DNA of 7,850 nucleotides, from assembly GCA_020047885.1 (NCBI GenBank), contig JAIFNF010000144.1:1-7850 (forward strand), given 5' to 3'. Below the pieces are notes generated by a model that worked only from the letters and a program-made list of their open reading frames with translations, ran no database searches and had not been told where the DNA came from. This stretch comes from Gammaproteobacteria bacterium (GTDB lineage: Bacteria > Pseudomonadota > Gammaproteobacteria > Competibacterales > Competibacteraceae). Position numbers and translations under genes: made by a program. Shown here piece after piece: positions 1 to 5,062 of this stretch (positions within the stretch are counted from its first letter, which is position 1; each line of letters begins with the position of its first letter).

Positions 1-2
1 CC

Positions 3-137
3 TTGGAAGCGTATTTTCGTGAGCACCCGCCCGCCAGCGTCAAACAGGCGATGGCGACCATTGAAACGCTCACTGGAGTGCGCCGCAGCCCCGAACGGGT
101 GCGGTTATTCCTCAAGCGGATGGGGCAGCCCTTTTAA
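3..137 (+). pseudogene. IS630-family transposase remnant, N-terminal HTH part, truncated
   Basis: Reading in frame from base 3 gives 44 residues up to a TAA at 135-137; the 5' end lies outside the window. Segments such as YFREHPPASVKQA, IETLTGVRRSPERVR and LFLKRMG match the second winged-helix/HTH stretch of IS630-family transposases, which binds the element's terminal repeats before the DDE catalytic domain. In the family this stretch is normally followed by a short basic linker and then the DDE_3 domain. Here the frame ends at once with GQPF and a stop, and the DNA beyond is AT-rich and non-coding. The stop lies inside a 16-bp inverted repeat (126-141), which suggests truncation by a rearrangement. 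It could instead be the first ORF of a two-ORF, frameshifted IS630 element, but no second ORF follows. Family recognition is from memory of conserved segments. Confidence 0.65.
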
Positions 138-140
138 GGT

Positions 141-325
141 GTCATAACTTTTTGTATATAAACAATAATAACTAAAAAATGACTTTTGTGATTTTACGCA
201 ATTAACATTCCAAAATTTTCAAAAATCAGCTAACTATATAAAATAATTTTATATAGTTGATATTTAATAATTTTTAGACAATTTTATCGTCAGATGTCGA
301 TCGACATATCCAAAGATATACTGCC
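141..325. other. AT-rich, palindrome-rich non-coding island
   Basis: By hand count, 141-300 contains 32 G or C in 160 bases (20%), in sharp contrast to the GC-rich genes around it. No ORF of note is present. It contains a 27-bp palindrome (232-258) and a second perfect palindrome ATGTCGATCGACAT (294-307). GTCATAACTT occurs as a direct repeat at 141-150 and 330-339, roughly marking the two edges. The base composition and palindromes suggest a foreign or mobile-element-derived segment. An origin-like or silencing-prone region is possible, but I see no iteron array or DnaA-box cluster. Confidence 0.55.
232..258. repeat. 27-bp AT-only-core palindrome (13-1-13)
   Basis: The arms AACTATATAAAAT (232-244) and ATTTTATATAGTT (246-258) are perfect reverse complements separated by a single A. 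The stem contains only two G:C pairs, and no GC-rich base or long U tract fits an ordinary intrinsic terminator. The near-zero loop suits a cruciform or a dimeric protein-binding site better. Function unknown. Confidence 0.6.
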
Positions 326-355
326 CACCGTCATAACTTGACCTTTTAAACCGCT

Positions 356-413
356 AAGACGCCAAGCGTCTTCGCTGGTTTTAATCTGTGTTCATCTGCG
401 TTGATCTGCGGAT
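356..413. repeat. Hairpin plus three tandem decamers
   Basis: A perfect 7-3-7 hairpin AAGACGC-CAA-GCGTCTT spans 356-372. Shortly after come three near-identical 10-bp units in tandem: ATCTGTGTTC (384-393), ATCTGCGTTG (394-403) and ATCTGCGGAT (404-413). From memory, wording like TCTGTGTTCATCTGCG recurs as an intergenic repeat in many bacterial genomes, often beside a CGCxAAGxCG-type hairpin. I therefore read it as a dispersed non-coding repeat rather than a gene. No ORF crosses it, and no function can be read from it. Confidence 0.45.
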
Positions 414-523
414 CACAATGTTCAGTTTATGGCAGTGCCAAGTATAAATGGGTAAAACTAGAGGTTCGCTGCTAAAAGGTTCAAAACCCGGTGCCAGCGG
501 ATGCCAGCGAATGTTTACCCACC
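414..523. other. Non-coding stretch with short repeats
   Basis: No gene is visible here. It holds a small palindrome TGGCA-G-TGCCA (430-440) and a tandem pair of decamers, TGCCAGCGGA (492-501) and TGCCAGCGAA (502-511), just before the right arm of the 16-bp inverted repeat. A GGTTCAAAAC string near 478-487 resembles a tRNA T-loop, but no cloverleaf can be built around it. Confidence 0.4.
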
Positions 524-799
524 TTAAAAGGGCTGGCGGATGGGGCAATAGTTCGGACAGTTTTTGAGGGGATGGCAGGTAGGTAGCGGCATGGGGTCAT
601 GTTCGGATAAGCCATGATTCGGACAGTTTTGAGAACCGTAATGGCAGACCGCTTCCCCCTCGGGATAAAACGGCCGCTGCACCTGTAGCGGGCCTTGATG
701 GGTACATTGCCTTAAAAAAGTGCGCTGCGCCCGCCGTTGAAAGCCGAGTTGTAAGTGTGCCTGCCAACCGGTTGCGGGCATCGCGTTATCCATGGTCAT
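524..799 (-). pseudogene. ureD: Truncated ureD (urease accessory protein), N-terminal fragment 1
   Basis: From the ATG at 799-797 the minus strand encodes 91 residues. Residues 1-53 (799-641) carry the N-terminal signature of UreD/UreH: GWQAHLQLGFQRR, then QCTHQGPL, then VQRPFYPEGE and VCH. UreD is the cytoplasmic scaffold that binds apo-urease and, with UreF and UreG, delivers nickel to the active site. Full-length UreD is roughly 270-300 residues. The family motif after FYPEG (normally a YLLHPPGGVVGGD-like stretch) is missing. The frame instead enters the TTCGGACAGTTTT repeat region and stops at 526-524 inside the 16-bp inverted repeat. Without the body of the protein it cannot function as UreD. 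No other urease gene is in the window. An 85%-identical second fragment lies at 3773-3889. Confidence 0.75.
552..630. repeat. Direct repeats TTCGGACAGTTTT, possible transposon tip
   Basis: TTCGGACAGTTTT occurs exactly at 552-564 and 618-630, and a shorter variant TTCGGATA lies at 602-609. The second copy ends close to the point (about 640) where ureD homology is lost. Read on the minus strand, the ureD coding sequence runs straight into AAAACTGTCCGAA. Short repeated motifs abutting a gene break are typical of an insertion-sequence end with its transposase-binding sites. No transposase gene is attached and I cannot assign an IS family. Confidence 0.35.
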
Positions 800-810
800 C
801 GGGAAAAATC
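683..810. repeat. Direct repeat copy 1 (ureD 5' end and leader)
   Basis: This stretch aligns with 3773-3899 in the same orientation. By hand, 99 of 117 coding positions match, including a 31-bp block that is identical (687-717 versus 3777-3807). About 11 bases upstream of the ATG (GATTTTTCCCG / GATTTTCCCG) are also shared. Many differences fall at third codon positions, so both copies appear to have diverged while coding. The two copies flank the membrane-protein gene. Confidence 0.85.
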
Positions 811-978
811 TGCACCTGCTTCTGCCTCCAAGAGTGATAACGCCTCGACCTGAATGGTGACTGCCTGATCCGGCGATACAAAAACTGGCGACCGATCCGC
901 TGCACCGGCCAGCGCGACGGTCGGCGAAGGTCCCCAAGACGTTGTCGACCAGTTCCCGTCCGCGCCCGGCGACGCCAT
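796..978 (-). CDS. Possible 60-residue ORF between the membrane-protein gene and the ureD fragment
   Basis: An ATG at 978-976 lies 12 bases after the stop of the 768-codon gene, behind a possible AGGA ribosome site. The frame runs 60 residues to a TGA at 798-796 that overlaps the ureD-fragment ATG in an ATGA arrangement typical of translational coupling. The product (with stretches such as SPDQAVTIQVEALSLLEAEAG) has no signal peptide, membrane segment or motif I recognise. It may be a remnant of a larger gene or a chance ORF. The overlap with the ureD start is the only argument for it. Confidence 0.2.
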   Translation of the reverse strand: MASPGADGNWSTTSWGPSPTVALAGAADRSPVFVSPDQAVTIQVEALSLLEAEAGADFSR

Positions 979-990
979 ACAGTCCTACTG

Positions 991-3297
991 CTATTCAGTG
1001 GATAGCGGCTTTGGCAACGTCACTGCGGCGACCGCGTAGATTGCTACCGCCAGGGTGAGTACCAGCGTGAAGCCCCCAATAAGCGCGAGTACAAGGGCGA
1101 GAACGCTTGCTAACACACTTGAGGCACCGTTAATCGCCCAGTACCAACTTCTGTCTCGGCCATCCGAGTGACGCATGCCCAATGGCAGTAGCAGACCCAT
1201 TCCGACGCCTGAGAGTCCGACGAACACAGCCGTAATCATCGCCCGCACCATGAAACTTTGAAACAAGGTTGCCGGGACCACAACATTGGTGAGACCTAAA
1301 CAAAGGACCCCGACCGTGAGGGAGACCAGCAGCGCGAGAAGCCGCGCCCTTTGGTCAGAGGCCCGCTGAGCCAATGACGAACCAAGGCCAGCCCCGAGAA
1401 GGAGCGCCCCGAGAACCACCGTCGTAGCGTAGCTCGGATGGCCCAGATAAAGCGTTAGGCGCTGAAGGAGAGGGATCTCCACGAACATAAACGCCACGCC
1501 GATCGCCGCGAAATAAGTCGTGTTGCGGAAAACCCCAGGTCCGCGAGGAAGACGGCCGCGAAACGCCAAGGGGAGGAAGAACAGAACGATGGTAATCGAT
1601 GCCATTATCAGAGCCAGCCGGCGCAGCAGGGAAACACTCCCTTCACGCTCGCCGGTACCTTCGGTAGTTAGGCTCTCCCCCCCGTGCAGGAGGCTGAGTG
1701 TCTGGAAGAAGAACGGCCTGTCGTCCGTCGACGGAGAGAAGTCGTACCCCATCGCTTCGAAGGGGCCGGCACCCACCAAGAGCACTTGGGTCACCGGCGA
1801 TTGCATCAGTGCGCCTTCCTGCGGCGGCCAGAGCAACTCAAAGCCTCTGCGCTCGGCGACCTGATTGATCTTGGACATTAGGGCTGCCGTTACGGGAGCG
1901 CGGAACACGAGCGTATTGGCAGTGCCGCCCGCGGCAAGGATCACCAGATGTGACCGCGGCTCGGCGACTCCTTCCCGGCGCAGAGCCTCCGCCGCCAGTA
2001 GTACTAGCCGCGCTGACTCCGGCCAAGCGGGGCCACGAACCCAGCGGCTGATGGACAGGACGCCATCGGGAGTGAGCCGTGTCCAGAAGCTGCGAAGCGC
2101 CTCCACGGTGTAGAGGCTGTTTTCAGTCAAGGCGTAGGCACCTGCGGAAGATGCCGCGAAAGTATCGATCTGGGAGATTTGCAGGACGTCACACAGCTTG
2201 GTGACACGGGAGAAGTGGTTGCGCCCTTCACCGACGAATGCCGACACGCCCGGAAGGTGATAGGGATCCCCCGAGAAGTTGCCAAACACCTTGGAAACAA
2301 CATCGACCGTGAATGGATTCAGTTCGACGACCTCGACATCACGCACGCCCGCCTGCAGTGCCGTGAGGATGTCTTTGCCGCCCCCGCCGCCAATGATACA
2401 GGCTCTGGGACCAAGTCCAAGTTCGTAGGGCGCGGCTGTCACGTCGTAGGGAAGATACTCAGGAAACGGGGTGCCCGGCGCGTAGTTTAGGATCGGTGTG
2501 CCGGCGCTGCCATCCTGGTCGATCCAGAGTGACGCATCAGCCGGTGCCTTCTGCAGACGAGTGCCGACGCCCCAACCCACGAACTTCTGGGCCCAACTTT
2601 GAGGAAAAACGGTGATGCGAGCGGTTGGCGTCCAACGCTCGTAGAGGGGCTTTGTCGTCTCGATATAAAAGCGCGAGTACCTCAAATGATACATATCCCC
2701 CCAAACGACGCTCACAGCGATCGCGACACCGAGGATGCCGGCGATCACCCGCCAACGGCGGGTGAGGAGCATCAAGGCGGCCAAAGGCAGGATGCCCAGG
2801 GAAGCGACTACGGCGGGGGTGGGAAGACCCATCAGGAGGGGCACTGCAAGGATTGCTCCCAGCGCCGCGCCGCCCAGATCGGCCGAATACATCCGTGCGA
2901 TGCGCTTTCCCTTCGCCTCCAGCAGGAGAATGCAGACGCCGGTGCCGAGGGCCAACATGGGAGCGAGCAGGCACACGACCCAGACGCTGATCGCTTGCTG
3001 CAAAGGCGCACCGGCGTGCACGATGAACAGTATCACCAGCGGGAGCGCGACGGCGCTCGCAAACAGTGCTCGGGGAAGCGCGCTAGGTCCCGGAGGGGCG
3101 ACCGAAAGCCAGACTCCCGGTGCTGCCAGCCCAAGCATCGCTAGAGAGATTGCCAGAAACGCAAAATGATAGGAGAGGGTCACGCTCAAGATGCGCGTGA
3201 CGAGCACTTCGAAGAGAATAATCGCCATAGCGAGCGCCGCGATTGCGACGTGGTGACGCCAGGTGATCTCCCGCTGGGGTGTTAGTAGTTCATCCAC
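991..3297 (-). CDS. Polytopic membrane protein with spermidine-synthase-like domain
   Basis: The 768-residue product has three parts. Residues 15-205 form about seven hydrophobic segments, including YSADLGGAALGAIL at 137-150. Residues about 210-540 form a soluble Rossmann-type domain of the spermidine-synthase/SAM-methyltransferase fold: GGGGGKD at 303-309 (nucleotide-binding loop), VVELN at 323-327 (acidic ribose contact), GEGR at 356-359, QISQIDT at 373-379, LYTVEA at 395-400 and TDDRPFFF at 524-531. Residues 560-760 form six or seven further segments, with the FMFVEIPLLQRL (603-614) and WAINGASSVLAS (720-731) blocks common in this membrane family. Family members are usually annotated spermine/spermidine synthase domain proteins; polyamine synthesis by them is not established, and GEGR departs from the usual acidic-G loop. 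The start is GTG at 3297-3295, with GGAGG four bases upstream. The ORF is intact, although ureD fragments and other remnants lie on both sides. Confidence 0.85.
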   Translation of the reverse strand: MDELLTPQREITWRHHVAIAALAMAIILFEVLVTRILSVTLSYHFAFLAISLAMLGLAAPGVWLSVAPPGPSALPRALFASAVALPLVILFIVHAGAPLQQAISVWVVCLLAPMLALGTGVCILLLEAKGKRIARMYSADLGGAALGAILAVPLLMGLPTPAVVASLGILPLAALMLLTRRWRVIAGILGVAIAVSVVWGDMYHLRYSRFYIETTKPLYERWTPTARITVFPQSWAQKFVGWGVGTRLQKAPADASLWIDQDGSAGTPILNYAPGTPFPEYLPYDVTAAPYELGLGPRACIIGGGGGKDILTALQAGVRDVEVVELNPFTVDVVSKVFGNFSGDPYHLPGVSAFVGEGRNHFSRVTKLCDVLQISQIDTFAASSAGAYALTENSLYTVEALRSFWTRLTPDGVLSISRWVRGPAWPESARLVLLAAEALRREGVAEPRSHLVILAAGGTANTLVFRAPVTAALMSKINQVAERRGFELLWPPQEGALMQSPVTQVLLVGAGPFEAMGYDFSPSTDDRPFFFQTLSLLHGGESLTTEGTGEREGSVSLLRRLALIMASITIVLFFLPLAFRGRLPRGPGVFRNTTYFAAIGVAFMFVEIPLLQRLTLYLGHPSYATTVVLGALLLGAGLGSSLAQRASDQRARLLALLVSLTVGVLCLGLTNVVVPATLFQSFMVRAMITAVFVGLSGVGMGLLLPLGMRHSDGRDRSWYWAINGASSVLASVLALVLALIGGFTLVLTLAVAIYAVAAVTLPKPLSTE

Positions 3298-3301
3298 AAA
3301 A

Positions 3302-3306
3302 CCTCC
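3302..3306 (-). promoter_or_regulatory. Shine-Dalgarno GGAGG deciding a GTG start
   Basis: On the minus strand GGAGG is followed by TTTT and then GTG (3297-3295). This fixes the membrane-protein start at a GTG rather than an internal ATG. From here to about 3430 I see no gene and no convincing -35/-10 pair. Confidence 0.65.
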
Positions 3307-3430
3307 ATAGAACCCCGGATGTTAATCCAGTGGCCGTAGTTAGGATGACGGTCTTGCATCTGCAATGAAGGATAGGCATTCAAAAAGGGGCAATCCCAAA
3401 GTATTCCCGTGCGCAGCATACTATTCGATG

Positions 3431-3772
3431 CTAGTGCTGCAACTGCGCGCTGAATTGACCAACAGAAGTAGGGCGAATAAGCGTAGCGTATCCGCCAGAC
3501 CGGGCCGCCGGCGGATGCGGCGCAAGCGCCTTATCCGCCACCAGTTCCAGACCATAGCCTTCTTCCCGCGCCTGCCAGCCCAATCGCACCAAATCCACCA
3601 GCACCCGCGCTGCCGCTGTATAGGCAACGACCGCGTTGGTTTCCGGGTCAAGATGAGCACCCACCCAAGCCAGGTCTTCATCCAGAAGCGTTTTCAGATC
3701 GCCCTCGTGACAGCGTTGGCGGGCGTTCGTCAGGGCTTTGGCCAGAGCATGAAACCGGTCAATAGCAATACC
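3431..3772 (-). pseudogene. Fragment of an unrecognised gene, joined to ureD start
   Basis: In frame with the ureD start at 3889, the minus strand continues without a stop to a TAG at 3433-3431. About 77 residues (3772 to about 3541) look like genuine protein, for example RFHALAKALTNARQR, LLDEDLAWVGAHLD and AARVLVDLVRLGWQ, rich in amphipathic helix-forming residues. Past about 3540 the frame enters the REP-like palindromes and is no longer gene-like. I do not recognise the family. The AARVLVDLVRLGW block is faintly like the N-terminal part of some DUF4338/Druantia-type or helicase-associated defence proteins, but this is a weak resemblance and no function is assigned. The fragment lacks its own start and end. 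Confidence 0.45.
3472..3539. repeat. Pair of REP/BIME-like palindromes
   Basis: Two palindromic units sit 13 bp apart. The unit at 3510-3539 is GGCGGAT-GC-GGCGC-AA-GCGCC-TT-ATCCGCC, with 12 of 14 stem positions paired. The unit at 3472-3496 begins GGCGAATAAGCG and ends GTATCCGCC, a less perfect version of the same motif. The GGCGGATAAGCG...ATCCGCC wording matches, from memory, a dispersed repetitive extragenic palindrome common in gammaproteobacterial genomes, which is often mobilised in trans by a RAYT (TnpA_REP) transposase. The minus-strand ORF crossing it is then only readthrough of a repeat. Confidence 0.6.
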
Positions 3773-3889
3773 CTGAAGCGGGCCTTGATGGGTACATTGC
3801 CTTAAAACGGTGCGCTGCTCCCGCCGCTGGAAGCCAAGTTGCAGCCGCGCCTGCCAACCCGTTGCGGGGATCAAGTTATCGACGGTCAT
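3773..3889 (-). pseudogene. ureD: Truncated ureD, N-terminal fragment 2
   Basis: The ATG at 3889-3887 starts 39 residues with the UreD N-terminal signature (GWQARLQLGFQRR, QCTHQGPLQ). At the CAG codon 3775-3773 homology to UreD ends, and the frame continues into an unrelated sequence. Compared with fragment 1 only 6 of 39 residues differ, but this copy breaks 14 codons earlier, before VQRPFYPEGE. A GAGG about ten bases before the ATG could be its ribosome site. It starts 43 bp after the stop of the glycohydrolase gene on the same strand, so this may be the original position of ureD, whose remainder was lost by rearrangement. The fragment cannot supply UreD function. Confidence 0.75.
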
Positions 3890-3899
3890 CGGGAAAATC
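3773..3899. repeat. Direct repeat copy 2 (ureD 5' end and leader)
   Basis: This is the partner of 683-810, in the same orientation about 3.1 kb away. Homology begins in the leader next to GATTTTCCCG and stops abruptly after the codon for residue 39. The pair could recombine to delete the membrane-protein gene between them, although identity is only about 85% outside the 31-bp perfect block. Confidence 0.85.
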
Positions 3900-3932
3900 C
3901 CTCGGCGAGACGTCAGGCAACGCGCCTGCCGT

Positions 3933-5018
3933 TCAAGCGAATTGAGCAATGAAAGTATCGATTTCCGCCGCCAACTCGACGCGGGCTTGCAGGCCATGAA
4001 TCCAGCGCTCGGGAATCGCCTGGACGCCCAGCGCCGCGCCCAGAATTGCTCCCAGTACCGCCCCGCGATGGCAATTATCGCCACCGACATGGGTATTGGC
4101 GATCAGCGCGGTCTCGAAGTCGTCGGCATAGCGCGCCGCTAGGTACAGAGCCGCCGGCAATGACTGATCGATGTAGCAGGCGGGACTCAGCAACCGGCCG
4201 ATCACGTCCAGATCGGATTGTCGGTTACGCCGAATCCGTTCGATCACCGTTGCGGCAGGAAAGCCCAGCCGTTCGGCAGTGGTACAGGCCAGCGTTTCTA
4301 CGGGAACCGTGTCCTCCTGGAGTAAACAGACCAGCAATTCGCCGAAGGCCAGCGCGTAGCGTTCCAGCTTCGGGGAGCGGTGGGTCAACCGCAACTGGGT
4401 CAACAGGGCGGTATCCACGGCCGCCCGGTCACCTTTCCCCACCGTGGCGAAAATGACCGGAGGCAACGAGACCAGGCCACCGATCGACGCTGTGTCATGG
4501 CCTTCCGCTCCAGCGCAACGCTCCGGTGGCAAACCCCGCATGTAATTGGCGAAGAAATCCCGGTGATAGGACTCGGCGTAGGTATCGTTGTGGCTATCCG
4601 GCGCGGTCATAAAGGCGATGTAATCACGCAGGAACGCGGCTGGATCATAGCGCCCGGCGGCATTCAGCGACCGGATTAACACCCGCACGCACAGCAGATT
4701 CAGGGTGTTGTCGCCTGGACGCATCCCCTGGTGGTAATGGATATTGGGCTGGCCCCAGTACGATTTTTTGCCTTTGAGGATGACGCTGCCGACCACTTCG
4801 CCTTCCTGGGAACCACGCCCGGCGTGACCGGTACTGGCCAGCGGCATGATCGAACTCGGATGGCAGGCCTTCGGGGCCTGATAGTCGCGGATCGTGCCGA
4901 AGTCCCGTTGCAGGGCGGCGACGTTGTAGTACCAATGGACCGGCATCGCCAACGCGTCGCCGACGAACATCCCCCATAAAGCGCCCCGGATTCGGTCTGC
5001 GCGAGTCAACATGGGCAT
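3933..5018 (-). CDS. ADP-ribosylglycohydrolase (DraG) family protein
   Basis: The 361-residue cytoplasmic protein has the all-helical ADP-ribosyl-hydrolase layout. It has GALWGMFVGDALAMP (12-26), PGDNT (101-105) where many relatives have the metal-binding DDT, HDTASIGGL (174-182), LTHRSP (211-216) and a C-terminal NTHVGGDNCHRGA (308-320) followed by a GAILGAALG turn. Relatives remove ADP-ribose from protein side chains or from small ADP-ribosyl compounds using two metal ions. The usual last signature is GGDxDT; here the second Asp and the Thr are Cys316 and His317, so the metal site is unusual. From memory this variant marks a separate subfamily and not a mutation. The start at 5018 is supported by GAGGTG five bases upstream, better placed than the internal ATG two codons on. 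It lies 44 bp after ovoA on the same strand, so co-transcription is likely. The substrate is unknown. Confidence 0.8.
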   Translation of the reverse strand: MPMLTRADRIRGALWGMFVGDALAMPVHWYYNVAALQRDFGTIRDYQAPKACHPSSIMPLASTGHAGRGSQEGEVVGSVILKGKKSYWGQPNIHYHQGMRPGDNTLNLLCVRVLIRSLNAAGRYDPAAFLRDYIAFMTAPDSHNDTYAESYHRDFFANYMRGLPPERCAGAEGHDTASIGGLVSLPPVIFATVGKGDRAAVDTALLTQLRLTHRSPKLERYALAFGELLVCLLQEDTVPVETLACTTAERLGFPAATVIERIRRNRQSDLDVIGRLLSPACYIDQSLPAALYLAARYADDFETALIANTHVGGDNCHRGAVLGAILGAALGVQAIPERWIHGLQARVELAAEIDTFIAQFA

Positions 5019-5062
5019 GATTTCACCTCGGGGTCGTCCCGGAAGCCGTGGAGGTCATGTAC

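Larger units (their letters stand above)
126..535. repeat. 16-bp perfect inverted repeat enclosing an AT-rich island
   Basis: The left arm CAGCCCTTTTAAGGTG (126-141) and the right arm CACCTTAAAAGGGCTG (520-535) are exact reverse complements and enclose 378 bp. The truncated IS630 ORF on the plus strand and the ureD-chimera ORF on the minus strand both take their stop codon (TAA) from an arm, so both proteins end in QPF. Such an arrangement could be the ends of a short non-autonomous element or the scar of an inversion. No transposase lies between the arms. I do not recognise the repeat as a named element. Confidence 0.6.

Noticed and set aside
384..413. Tandem decamers as a CRISPR array
   Set aside because: The units are 10 bp with no spacers and no cas genes nearby.
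470..500. tRNA-like T-loop string GGTTCAAAAC
   Set aside because: No acceptor, D or anticodon stems can be paired around it.
796..937. N-terminal extension of ureD fragment 1 to an ATG at 937
   Set aside because: The upstream residues are Arg/Ser/Gly-rich and unlike UreD; homology begins at the ATG at 799, as in the second copy.
2599..3169. Long plus-strand open frames (144-181 codons) within the membrane-protein gene
   Set aside because: They lie antisense to an intact, domain-bearing gene; their translations are low-complexity and rich in Arg, Gln and Ser with no recognisable motif, as expected from GC-rich shadow frames.
3912..3931. CAGGC-AACGC-GCCTG hairpin between the glycohydrolase and ureD fragment 2 as a terminator
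   Set aside because: The stem is only 5 bp with no following T tract on either strand.
3890..4090. Upstream extension of the ureD-2 chimera frame to an ATG at 4090
   Set aside because: This would overlap the glycohydrolase coding end in another frame; the ATG at 3889 has a ribosome site and matches where UreD homology starts.
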